Below, one piece after another: positions 1 to 7,080 of a stretch of 22,768 bases of DNA. Location: contig CANEFU010000002.1 in NCBI GenBank assembly GCA_947426875.1, positions 1-22,768 of the forward strand, in the 5' to 3' direction. Position 1 is the first letter of the stretch. Each line of letters starts with the position of its first letter. Position numbers and translations under genes: made by a program. The DNA is from an uncultured Clostridium sp. (GTDB taxonomy: Bacteria; Bacillota; Clostridia; TANB77; CAG-508). The notes beneath the pieces are model-generated. The model ran no database searches. It was not told the DNA's origin and worked only from the letters and a program-made list of their open reading frames with translations.

Positions 1-37
1 TATTTTCATCTTTTAATCTTGCAAATTTTTCTCCCAT
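1..37 (-). CDS. Start of an unidentified gene, cut by the window edge
   Basis: An ATG at 35-37 on the minus strand is preceded by an AAAGGAAG ribosome binding site about 5 bases upstream. Twelve codons (MGEKFARLKDEN) are open to the window edge. It lies 34 bases after the fhs stop and is probably co-transcribed. Too little is visible to name it. Confidence 0.4.
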   Translation of the reverse strand, partial: MGEKFARLKDEN

Positions 38-71
38 TTCTTCTTCCTTTGTCTTTTCCAATTTCTAAACT

Positions 72-1733
72 TTAAAATATTCCTACAATTTCTCCATTTT
101 CATCAATATCGATATTTTCTGCTGATGGTATTTTTGGAAGTCCTGGCATTGTCATAATTTTTCCAGCTAAAGCAACTACAAATCCTGCTCCTGTTTTTAG
201 TTGTATATCTCTGATTGTAATATTGTAATCTCCCTTGCATTCTAGATTTTTAGCATCATCTGAGAATGAATATTGTGTTTTTGCAATACATACTGGGAAG
301 TTTCCATATCCTAATTCTTCTATCTTTTTGATTTCTTGAAGTGCTGCTTCTGAATAATCTACTCCTTTTGCTCCATAAATTTTGGTTGCTATTTTTTCTA
401 TTTTAGTTTGAATTGAATCTTCTAATTCGTACATATAATGGAAATCTTCTTCTTTCTCTGTTAGATTAACTAATTTCTCAGCAATGTCTTTTGCTCCTTC
501 TCCACCTTTTGCCCATCCTTCTACTAAGCTTAGTTCCACACCTTTTTCAGCTAATTTTTCTTTGATATATTCAATTTCCTTTTCTGTATCTTGTACATAT
601 CTATTTAATGCTACAATAACATTTAATCCAAACTTATTTTTCAAATTGTCTATGTGACGATATATATTATCGATTCCTCTTTCAATTCCTTCTATGTTTT
701 CTTCTTGTATTTTATCTTTTTCTACTCCACCATGATATTTAATTGCTTTTATAGTAGCTACTAATACAACTGCATCTGGTTTTATACCTGCTTTTCTACA
801 TTTGATATCTAAGAATTTTTCTGCTCCTAAATCTGCTCCAAATCCTGCTTCTGTTATAACATAATCTCCTAATTTTAGGGCTAGTTTAGTTGCCATGATA
901 CTGTTACATCCATGTGCTATATTAGCAAATGGTCCTCCATGTATAATAGCTGGTGTATGCTCTAAAGTTTGTACTAAATTTGGTTTAATCGCATCTTTTA
1001 ATAATACTGTCATAGCACCTTGAGCATTTAATTGTTTAGCATAGATTGGTTCTCCTTGTTTGTTATATCCTATTAAGATATTTCCTAATCTTTCTTTTAA
1101 GTCATTTATATCGGTTGCTAGACAAACAATCGCCATGATTTCTGATGCTACTGTAATAACAAATTTATCATGTCTTGGTACAATTTTCTTTTCTCCTGAT
1201 AAACCGGTTTCTACTTCTCTTAATTGTCTATCATTTAAGTCTACACATCTTTTCCATACAATTCTTTCAAATCCTAATTCGTTTCCGAAATAGATATGAT
1301 TGTCAATTAAACTTGCTAACAAGTTGTTGGCTGTTGTAATAGCATGAATATCTCCTGTAAAATGTAGATTGATATCTTCCATTGGTGCAATTTGTACTTT
1401 TCCTCCTCCTGTTGCTCCTCCTTTAATTCCAAATACTGGTCCTAAAGATGGTTCTCTTAATGCTAATATTGAATTTTTTCCTATTGTTCTTAATCCATCT
1501 GCTACGGCAATAGATATGGTTGTTTTTCCTTCCCCTAATGGCGTTGGATTAACCGCTGTTACCAATATTAATTTTCCATTCTTTTTCTCTTTTAAGTTTT
1601 CATAGACTTTTTCGGATATTTTTGCTTTGTATTTTCCATATTGTTCTAGGTCTTCCTCCTCAATTCCTACTTTTTTTGCTACTTCCACTATTTTTTCTAA
1701 TTTTGTACTTCTTGCTATTTCGATATCTGTCAT
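72..1733 (-). CDS. fhs: Formate--tetrahydrofolate ligase
   Basis: This enzyme makes 10-formyl-tetrahydrofolate from formate, THF and ATP in the cytoplasm. It feeds purine synthesis and the formyl group that Fmt uses. The 553-residue product is the usual length for the family. The P-loop-like segment NPTPLGEGKTT lies near residues 61-71. The conserved stretches EPSLGPVFGIKGGA and GGPFANIAHGCNS and the C-terminal motif KIMTMPGLPK are all present. The ATG at 1733 has an AAGGAGGT site 8 bases upstream. It follows yuiD by 39 bases at the end of the asp23-nusB-xseAB run. It has no in-frame CGG codon; the CCG/CGG strings at 1204 and near 1555 fall in other phases (ACC GGT, GCG GTT). Identification is secure from sequence motifs. 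Confidence 0.97.
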   Translation of the reverse strand: MTDIEIARSTKLEKIVEVAKKVGIEEEDLEQYGKYKAKISEKVYENLKEKKNGKLILVTAVNPTPLGEGKTTISIAVADGLRTIGKNSILALREPSLGPVFGIKGGATGGGKVQIAPMEDINLHFTGDIHAITTANNLLASLIDNHIYFGNELGFERIVWKRCVDLNDRQLREVETGLSGEKKIVPRHDKFVITVASEIMAIVCLATDINDLKERLGNILIGYNKQGEPIYAKQLNAQGAMTVLLKDAIKPNLVQTLEHTPAIIHGGPFANIAHGCNSIMATKLALKLGDYVITEAGFGADLGAEKFLDIKCRKAGIKPDAVVLVATIKAIKYHGGVEKDKIQEENIEGIERGIDNIYRHIDNLKNKFGLNVIVALNRYVQDTEKEIEYIKEKLAEKGVELSLVEGWAKGGEGAKDIAEKLVNLTEKEEDFHYMYELEDSIQTKIEKIATKIYGAKGVDYSEAALQEIKKIEELGYGNFPVCIAKTQYSFSDDAKNLECKGDYNITIRDIQLKTGAGFVVALAGKIMTMPGLPKIPSAENIDIDENGEIVGIF

Positions 1734-1772
1734 TTATATTACCTCCTTATAAATTTAATCTATGCTATTTTT

Positions 1773-2214
1773 TTAAGCCAAAACACCCACTATAACACCT
1801 ATTAAAGCACCTACAAATACTTGAACAGGAGTATGTCCTAACACTTCTACTAATCTTTCAGAAACTTGCATTCCTGTTAATCCTGGTGTTTCAATTAATT
1901 TATTCAACAAAGCTGCTTGTTTTCCTGCTGCTCTTCTTACGCCACAAGCATCATACATAACTACAAACGCTACTATAAATGCCAATGCAAAGATTGGTGT
2001 GTCTACTCCTTCATATTTTCCAATTAATGTTGCCAATCCTGTTACTACTGCTGAATGTGAGCTTGGCATTCCGTCCTGCCCCCATAATTCTTTTAAAATT
2101 AAACTTTTTTGTTGTGACTAAATCATAAATCAATTTAAACAATTGTATTCCAAACCACAAAAAAAATGGTACATAAATGTATTTGTTCTGTACAAATACC
2201 ATTAATTCATTCAT
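1773..2214 (-). CDS. Divergent PAP2-family membrane protein (YuiD/DUF212), read through one +1 shift
   Basis: The first 47 codons run from ATG 2214 (site AAGGGGAG) and encode the YuiD N-terminus with one membrane segment, ending in KKFNFKRIMGAG. The family then continues G-MPSSHSA, but the DNA has an in-frame CGG at 2071-2073. Reading straight on gives a frame that stops after 67 codons. Skipping the C gives GGA ATG CCA AGC TCA CAT and the rest of the family to TAA at 1773: PSSHS, YDACGVRRAAGKQA, and two further hydrophobic segments. The joined product is 146 aa, close to the usual length of about 150-160. The family resembles PAP2 phosphatases; its substrate is unclear. Nothing else in the gene is damaged. 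It is read here as one gene needing a +1 shift; a fresh one-base insertion is the alternative. Confidence 0.85.
2071..2073 (-). other. Putative +1 frameshift codon CGG in yuiD
   Basis: The minus-strand context is GCA GGA CGG AAT GCC. Codon 48 of the incoming frame is CGG. Skipping its C gives GGA ATG CCA and restores the GAG-G-MPSSHS motif of the family. The upstream run GGGGG could act as an internal Shine-Dalgarno sequence, but the other sites lack one. Confidence 0.75.
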
Positions 2215-2240
2215 TTTTCTCTTCTCCCCTTTTTGCTATA

Positions 2241-2471
2241 TCATTCTTCTTCTGTATCAAAATTTTCTTCTTTCATCTCTCCCTCTCGATTTACTAGAAT
2301 TGTTATTTTCTTTTCCGCCTCTTCTAGTGTTTTATTACATTTTTTTGAAATTTTAATTCCTTCTTCAAATTTTGAAACAGAATCCTCTAAACTTAATTCT
2401 CCTTTTTCTAATTCTTCTACAATTTTTTCCAATTGCTCCATTTGTTCTTCAAAACTGTCTTTCACTTTCAT
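2241..2471 (-). CDS. xseB: Exodeoxyribonuclease VII small subunit
   Basis: This is the small subunit of exonuclease VII, which degrades single-stranded DNA with XseA. The product is a short helical, Glu/Lys-rich coiled coil of 76 aa carrying the family signature SFEEQMEQLEKIVEELEKGE and LEDSVSKFEEG. I prefer the ATG at 2471 (MKVKDSFEEQ), 13 bases after the xseA stop and behind AAAGG/AGGAGG. A longer version from 2513 would overlap xseA and add an atypical basic N-terminus. Its stop is TGA at 2241. It lies directly downstream of xseA in the same operon. Confidence 0.93.
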   Translation of the reverse strand: MKVKDSFEEQMEQLEKIVEELEKGELSLEDSVSKFEEGIKISKKCNKTLEEAEKKITILVNREGEMKEENFDTEEE

Positions 2472-2484
2472 CCTCCTTTTCCTT

Positions 2485-3678
2485 TTATTGTATTTTGGCT
2501 TGTTTCTGCCCATCTATAAAGCGAAGTTCCACCATATCACCACTTTTTAATTCTGTCTGTGTTCTAATTACCTTTCCGTCTTTTTGTGTAATAGAATATC
2601 CCCTTGCTAAAGTTTTCAAAGGACTATAAGCATCTAATTTAGCAATTAAATGACCATATTTTGTCTTTTCCTTTTCTTGTCTAGTCAAAATCAAATTTTC
2701 TAATTGTTTTACTTGTTGGTCTATTCGGATATAATTTTCTTGCATTCTTCTTGTCGGCTCTTTAAAAACAATGCTTGACATACTTTTTTCATATCGTAAT
2801 TTCATGATTTCAACTTTTTTGATTAATGACATTCTCAGACGATTTTGATACGTTCTAATTTTCTGCTCTACTTCATATATATCTGGTACTGCTAATTCAG
2901 CAGCTGCTGATGGCGTTGGTGCTCTTAAATCTGCTACAAAATCGGCAATGGTAAAATCTGTTTCATGTCCTACTGCTGATATAATTGGAATTTCTGAGTG
3001 ATATATACTATATGCTACTACTTCTTCATTAAATGGCCATAAATCTTCTAAGGAGCCTCCTCCTCTTGCCAAAACCAACACATCCGCTAATCTATTTCGA
3101 TTCATATATTCTATTCCTGCTGCTATTTTTTCAGCAGCACCTTCTCCTTGTACTGGAACTGGTAATAATCGAATTACTACATTAGGATTTCTTCTGGTAG
3201 ATACATTAATAATATCTCTGATAACAGAACCTGTCTGTGAAGTTAGTACACCAATCACTTTTGGCATCATAGGAATTGGCATTTTATGCTCTTCGTCAAA
3301 CAGACCTTGTTCTCCTAGTTTGTTTTTTAGTTTTTGATAGGTTGTATATAAATCTCCTAATCCATCCTCTTGCATTGCTTTGACATAAATTTGGTAAACA
3401 CCATCTCTTTCAAAAACAGATACTCCTCCAAAAAGAAATACTTTCATTCCATCTTTAGGCATGAAGTTCAATTTTTGAGCATAAGATTTAAACATAATAC
3501 ACTTAATTAAAGATTTTTCATCTTTTAAGGTAAAATACATATGTCCCGTATAATGATTCTTAAAATTGGAAATTTCTCCTTTTACCAATATATTATTTAG
3601 AGATTCATCTTCTGCTATTTTATTTTTAATATATTGATTCAAATCTGAAACAGTTATTGCCATTTCTTCATATTTCAT
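2485..3678 (-). CDS. xseA: Exodeoxyribonuclease VII large subunit
   Basis: This is the catalytic subunit of exonuclease VII, which acts on single-stranded DNA in mismatch repair and recombination. The 397 residues are the usual length. An N-terminal OB-fold covers about residues 8-105. The catalytic domain follows with IGVLTSQTGSVIRDI, VLARGGGSLEDLWPFNEE and SAVGHETDFTIADFVADLRA, then a coiled-coil C-terminal region. The ATG at 3678 overlaps the nusB stop by four bases (ATGA), suggesting translational coupling, with GAGGG six bases upstream. An internal Met at codon 6 (MAITVSDL) is a possible alternative start. No in-frame CGG; the strings at 2576, 3074 and 3546 lie in GAC GGA, GCG GAT and ACG GGA. 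Confidence 0.97.
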   Translation of the reverse strand: MKYEEMAITVSDLNQYIKNKIAEDESLNNILVKGEISNFKNHYTGHMYFTLKDEKSLIKCIMFKSYAQKLNFMPKDGMKVFLFGGVSVFERDGVYQIYVKAMQEDGLGDLYTTYQKLKNKLGEQGLFDEEHKMPIPMMPKVIGVLTSQTGSVIRDIINVSTRRNPNVVIRLLPVPVQGEGAAEKIAAGIEYMNRNRLADVLVLARGGGSLEDLWPFNEEVVAYSIYHSEIPIISAVGHETDFTIADFVADLRAPTPSAAAELAVPDIYEVEQKIRTYQNRLRMSLIKKVEIMKLRYEKSMSSIVFKEPTRRMQENYIRIDQQVKQLENLILTRQEKEKTKYGHLIAKLDAYSPLKTLARGYSITQKDGKVIRTQTELKSGDMVELRFIDGQKQAKIQ

Positions 3679-4091
3679 GCTTTTCCCTCTTCTTCTTTTA
3701 TAATACTTGCTAATATTCCATTTACAAATTTTTTAGAAGACTCTTCTCCATACTTTTTTGCTAATTCTATTGCTTCATTAATTACTACTTTAAAAGGTAT
3801 TTCTGTATATTTCAATTCATAAATCGCTAATTTTAAAATAGCTAAATCAACTTTTGAAATTCTTTCCATTTTCCAATCTGATTTTAGATTTTTTTCAATT
3901 TGCTTATTAATTTCTTCTTTGTTTTTTTGGATTCCAAAAATAGCTTCTCTTAGATATTCTTCTGCCTTTTTGTCTATACTTTCATTGCCTTCTTTATATA
4001 GTTCTATTGCCTCTTCTAAATCTTCCTGTTTTTGTATCTCTAAGCTATAAATTAGTTGAAAAGTTGTTTCCCTTATTGTTGTTCTGTTCAT
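3675..4091 (-). CDS. nusB: Transcription antitermination factor NusB
   Basis: NusB binds boxA RNA together with NusE (S10) and supports antitermination of rRNA operons. The 138-residue all-helical product shows the family pattern: an N-terminal RETTFQLIYSLE and the conserved C-terminal block DLAILKLAIYELKYTEIPFKVVINEAIELAKKYGEESSKKFVNGIL. The ATG at 4091 has AAAGGA seven bases upstream. It lies between the DUF2273 gene and xseA, the same neighbourhood as in other Bacillota (yqhY-nusB-xseA). Confidence 0.96.
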   Translation of the reverse strand: MNRTTIRETTFQLIYSLEIQKQEDLEEAIELYKEGNESIDKKAEEYLREAIFGIQKNKEEINKQIEKNLKSDWKMERISKVDLAILKLAIYELKYTEIPFKVVINEAIELAKKYGEESSKKFVNGILASIIKEEEGKA

Positions 4092-4109
4092 ATTATTTCC
4101 TTTCTAGTG

Positions 4110-4310
4110 CTACATTTTATCAATAAATGCCTTTAATCTTGTTTTTACTTCTTCTTTATTTTGTTGCACATAATTTCCGATAAATGCTCCTAATACTAGA
4201 ACTACAATTGCTAATATCAAATCGTGCAACCTAGTTACCAATATTAATATAGCTATAATAACTCCTATAATTGCCCCTTTATAATTATTCCAAAATTCTT
4301 TTAGGTTCAT
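4110..4310 (-). CDS. DUF2273 small membrane protein
   Basis: A 66-residue protein with one or two membrane-spanning stretches (about residues 12-46) and a basic, amphipathic tail. The pattern NLKEFWNNYKGAIIG matches the DUF2273 family, which is commonly encoded beside amaP and asp23 in Bacillota. Its role is not established; placement suggests part of the Asp23 envelope complex. The ribosome binding site is weak (AAGGAAAGGAA, rather far from the ATG). It ends with TAG, 18 bases before nusB. Confidence 0.9.
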   Translation of the reverse strand: MNLKEFWNNYKGAIIGVIIAILILVTRLHDLILAIVVLVLGAFIGNYVQQNKEEVKTRLKAFIDKM

Positions 4311-4357
4311 TTTTTATCACATTCCTTTCCTTTTTGTTACTTATTATTTAGACAATG

Positions 4358-4912
4358 TTATTCTGCATTTTGTTGTTTTGGGGCAACCTTTTTTACTGTT
4401 ATATTAACTTCTTTTACTTCTAAATCAGTTGCAGTTTTTACTTTTTCTTTAATTCTAGCTTGAAGATTGGCTGATAAATCTTTTATAATAGCTTCTTCGT
4501 TTACAATTAGATTCACAAATACTTTTACATTGTTTTCTTTATCTAATTCTACTCTTGTTGTTACATCCTCTGCACTTTGAAAATTCAAAGCTACTGAATT
4601 TACTAAATTTTCTATCGTTTCTTTTGAAATCATTAATTTTCCACTTTCATTTTCTAACAATACCCCTTGTCTTTCTTTGATTTGTTGTTTTGAAGTGGCA
4701 TCAAAAAAGATACATTTAATAGATAATAAAATGAATACAACGCTTACCCCTAACAATATGGTACTAGATGTTTCTCCTGTTATAACTTTTGTTACAATAT
4801 CTCCTACTAATCCTATGTCTAACCATCCAAATACTAACAAACATAAAACAATTGACAATATTAACATGATATTAGAATAAATAATTAGTGTGATTTTTTC
4901 TAAAATTTTCAT
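4358..4912 (-). CDS. amaP: Alkaline shock response membrane anchor protein AmaP
   Basis: AmaP anchors Asp23-family proteins to the cell membrane. The 184 residues contain two N-terminal membrane segments (about 8-30 and 46-68), then a soluble Asp23-like domain with ISKETIENLVNSVALNF and a C-terminal VKEVNITVKKV strand that resembles the end of the neighbouring Asp23 protein (VEEVNVHVQGV). The start has AGGAGG seven bases upstream. It lies between asp23 and DUF2273, the usual order. Confidence 0.92.
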   Translation of the reverse strand: MKILEKITLIIYSNIMLILSIVLCLLVFGWLDIGLVGDIVTKVITGETSSTILLGVSVVFILLSIKCIFFDATSKQQIKERQGVLLENESGKLMISKETIENLVNSVALNFQSAEDVTTRVELDKENNVKVFVNLIVNEEAIIKDLSANLQARIKEKVKTATDLEVKEVNITVKKVAPKQQNAE

Positions 4913-4935
4913 TTCATTTCCTCCTACTTTTTTTC

Positions 4936-5376
4936 TTACTCTTCTTTATTTTCTACTTCTTCTTGTTTTGCTTCTTCTTTTGTACTGTCTGTATTAACAC
5001 CTTGTACATGTACATTGACTTCTTCTACTTTTAGCCCTGTCATGCTTTCTACTGCCTTCTTTACTCTGTTTTGAATTTCGAAAGCAACGTCTGGTATTCT
5101 TGAACCATATTCTACTATGATATTAACATCTATTTTGGCTTTATTTTCTGCTACTTCTACTTTAATTCCTTTGGCTAAATTTTTCTTTCCACTAAATACT
5201 TCTGATATTCCTCCTGCAAATCCTCCTGCCATGCCAGCCACACCTGATACTTCTGATACAGCTACTCCTGCAATAACAGCTACCACGTCATTTGATATTT
5301 GTATTCCTTCATTTTCTGTGCTTATTTCTTCTCCTATTTCTATAATTTCTTCTTTTTCTTGATTTTCTTCACTCAT
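4936..5376 (-). CDS. Asp23/Gls24 family envelope stress protein
   Basis: A soluble 146-residue protein of the Asp23/Gls24 family, thought to form a membrane-associated layer via AmaP and to matter in cell-wall stress. The family core NDVVAVIAGVAVSEVSGVAGM and the C-terminal LKVEEVNVHVQGV are clear; both ends are acidic and low in complexity. I chose the ATG at 5376 because AGGAGG sits seven bases upstream. A longer frame from 5400 lacks a site. It heads the asp23-amaP-DUF2273-nusB-xseA-xseB-yuiD-fhs run and has its own promoter (5432-5460). Confidence 0.93.
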   Translation of the reverse strand: MSEENQEKEEIIEIGEEISTENEGIQISNDVVAVIAGVAVSEVSGVAGMAGGFAGGISEVFSGKKNLAKGIKVEVAENKAKIDVNIIVEYGSRIPDVAFEIQNRVKKAVESMTGLKVEEVNVHVQGVNTDSTKEEAKQEEVENKEE

Positions 5377-5398
5377 GTAAAGACCTCCTTTATCTATC

Positions 5399-5447
5399 AA
5401 AAAATTGATATACTTAATTTTTCTCGTATCAAGTATATCAATTTTTT
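5399..5447. terminator. 17-bp perfect inverted repeat between fmt and asp23
   Basis: AAAAAATTGATATACTT at 5399-5415 and its exact complement at 5431-5447 flank a 15-base loop. On the minus strand, downstream of fmt, it reads as an A-tract/T-tract hairpin, so it is likely the fmt terminator. The arm at 5431-5447 also contains the -10 box of the asp23 promoter, so the repeat could instead be, or also be, an operator. Confidence 0.65.
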
Positions 5448-5460
5448 GCTTTTTTTACAA
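5432..5460 (-). promoter_or_regulatory. Predicted sigma-A promoter for the asp23 operon
   Basis: On the minus strand there is a -35 TTGTAA (5455-5460), a 17-base spacer and a -10 TATACT (5432-5437). Transcription would start inside the loop of the 5399-5447 inverted repeat, about 50 bases before the asp23 ATG. Confidence 0.6.
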
Positions 5461-5527
5461 CTATTTTTACCAAATTTTAAGAATTTTATGATGATTTTAT
5501 GCGTTAACCTATACTGTTTCTGTTTTG

Positions 5528-6484
5528 CTATTCGAACACTTCCAATTCTTCCATTTTATTTCCTCTTAAAAAATCTCCAATCGGCATTCTTTTGGCATTT
5601 TCTCCTTGAATTTCTAACACCTTTAGTATTCCTTCTTTTGTCTTAATAAACAACCCCTCTTTCGGATTAGCAATCAAAACGGTTCCATTCCTCAAAAAGT
5701 TCATATTTTCTAGTGTGATTTCTTCCTCTTTTGCAACAGCAACTTTCCAAAATTTTATTTTCTTTCCATTCATATAAGCAAAAGCACCCATAATTGGACT
5801 TAATCCTCTTACTAAGTTTTTAATTTCTTGTGCTGTTTTTAAACTCCAATCTATTTTAGACATTTCTTTTGAAAGCATAGGAGCGATGGTAAAATTTTCT
5901 CCTTGTTTTTCTCTTGGTGCTGTCCCTTTCTCGATTTGTTTCAAAGTTTCAACTAAAAGTTCTCCTCCTATTTTAGCAAGCCTATCCCATAATTCTCCTG
6001 TTGTTTCTTCTTCTCCTATTTCAACCTCTTTTTTCAGAATTATATCCCCTGTATCCATTCCTTTTTCCATATACATCGTGCTAACACCTGTTGTTTTATC
6101 TCCATTTAAAACAGCCCATTGAATTGGTGCCGCCCCTCTATATTTAGGAAGCAATGAGGCATGAACATTGATACAACCATATGGAGGAATTTCTAATATT
6201 TTTTTAGGAAGTATTTTTCCGTATGCTACTACACAGATAATATCTGGTTTTAAATTTCTTATCTCTTCTATGAATTCTTCATTCTTTTTTACTTCTATCG
6301 GCTGATATATTTTCAATCCTTTTTCTATAGCAAATTCTTTTACTTCTGATGGAAGTAGTTTCATTCCTCTACCTTTTGGTTTATCTGGATTCGTTACTAC
6401 TCCTATAATATTGTGACCAGCGTGGTAAATCGCTTCTAAGTTTTCCCTGGCAAAATCTGGTGTTCCCATAAATATAATATTCAT
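5528..6484 (-). CDS. fmt: Methionyl-tRNA formyltransferase
   Basis: Fmt transfers the formyl group from 10-formyl-THF to Met-tRNAi. The 318-residue product has an N-terminal formyltransferase fold starting MNIIFMGTPDFA, the loop PKGRGMKLLPSEV, the active-site region NVHASLLPKYRGAAPIQWA (Asn and His of N-x-H) and MDTGDI, followed by the C-terminal tRNA-binding domain. I chose the ATG at 6484, behind GGAGG about six bases upstream, over the frame's longer start at 6496. It follows def by 20 bases. It ends with TAG, and the 5399-5447 hairpin lies downstream. Confidence 0.96.
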   Translation of the reverse strand: MNIIFMGTPDFARENLEAIYHAGHNIIGVVTNPDKPKGRGMKLLPSEVKEFAIEKGLKIYQPIEVKKNEEFIEEIRNLKPDIICVVAYGKILPKKILEIPPYGCINVHASLLPKYRGAAPIQWAVLNGDKTTGVSTMYMEKGMDTGDIILKKEVEIGEEETTGELWDRLAKIGGELLVETLKQIEKGTAPREKQGENFTIAPMLSKEMSKIDWSLKTAQEIKNLVRGLSPIMGAFAYMNGKKIKFWKVAVAKEEEITLENMNFLRNGTVLIANPKEGLFIKTKEGILKVLEIQGENAKRMPIGDFLRGNKMEELEVFE

Positions 6485-6504
6485 AATTTCCTCCACATTT
6501 TAAA

Positions 6505-6984
6505 TTATTCTTTTTCTGGCTCAATATATTCTAAGGTTCCTGGTATAATTTTATCCATAAAAACTTCTCCATTTAAATGGTCTACTTCATGGCAAATTGC
6601 TTGTGCCAATAATTCTTTTGCCTTTACTCTCATCCTTTTTCCATCTCTGTCTGTATATTCTGCCACTACTTCTTCTGGTCTCATAACTTTAGCGAATTGA
6701 TTCGGAAAGCTTAAGCATCCTTCATCCATTTCTTTTTCCCCTTTTGTTTTTATAATGACAGGATTTATCATCACAATAGGACCTGTTCCATCATAAATAT
6801 CAATAGTAATCACTCTTTTTAGCACTCCTACCTGTACAGCAGCAAGACCTACACCATTATATTTGTGCATTGTTTCTATCATATCATCAATTAAAATTTG
6901 TATTTTTTCGTCTATTACTTCTACTTCTCTTGATTTTTTCTTTAAAATTTCATCCTTTTCTAATCTTAAATTTCTAATTGCCAT
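6505..6984 (-). CDS. def: Peptide deformylase
   Basis: This metalloenzyme removes the N-formyl group from new proteins. The three family motifs are present: GVGLAAVQVG (about residues 44-53), EGCLSFP, and the metal site HEVDH. The first motif has Val where GxGLAAPQ is most common. The product is 159 aa. The ATG at 6984 has AAAGGAG eight bases upstream. It lies between priA and fmt, as in Bacillus. Confidence 0.96.
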   Translation of the reverse strand: MAIRNLRLEKDEILKKKSREVEVIDEKIQILIDDMIETMHKYNGVGLAAVQVGVLKRVITIDIYDGTGPIVMINPVIIKTKGEKEMDEGCLSFPNQFAKVMRPEEVVAEYTDRDGKRMRVKAKELLAQAICHEVDHLNGEVFMDKIIPGTLEYIEPEKE

Positions 6985-7028
6985 TTTTTTACTCCTTTAT
7001 CTTTTTATTAAATTGACAATCTTATAGA

Positions 7029-7076
7029 TGTGTCCCTAATTGCACAAAAATGTGCAAAGAGAAACGTCCCCAATAC
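7029..7076. repeat. REP-like palindromic stretch between priA and def
   Basis: A 7-bp stem with a 4-base loop (TTGCACA at 7040-7046, TGTGCAA at 7051-7057) is flanked by GTCCC-type blocks (TGTCCCT at 7031-7037 and CGTCCCC at 7066-7072). It sits between two housekeeping genes and resembles short palindromic repeats associated with single-strand transposases. Only one copy is in the window, so this assignment is tentative. Confidence 0.35.
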
Positions 7077-7080
7077 GTCA

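Noticed and set aside
72..1733. Plus-strand open frames opposite fhs and other minus-strand genes
   Set aside because: They are shadows of real genes, with no ribosome binding sites and no recognisable protein features.
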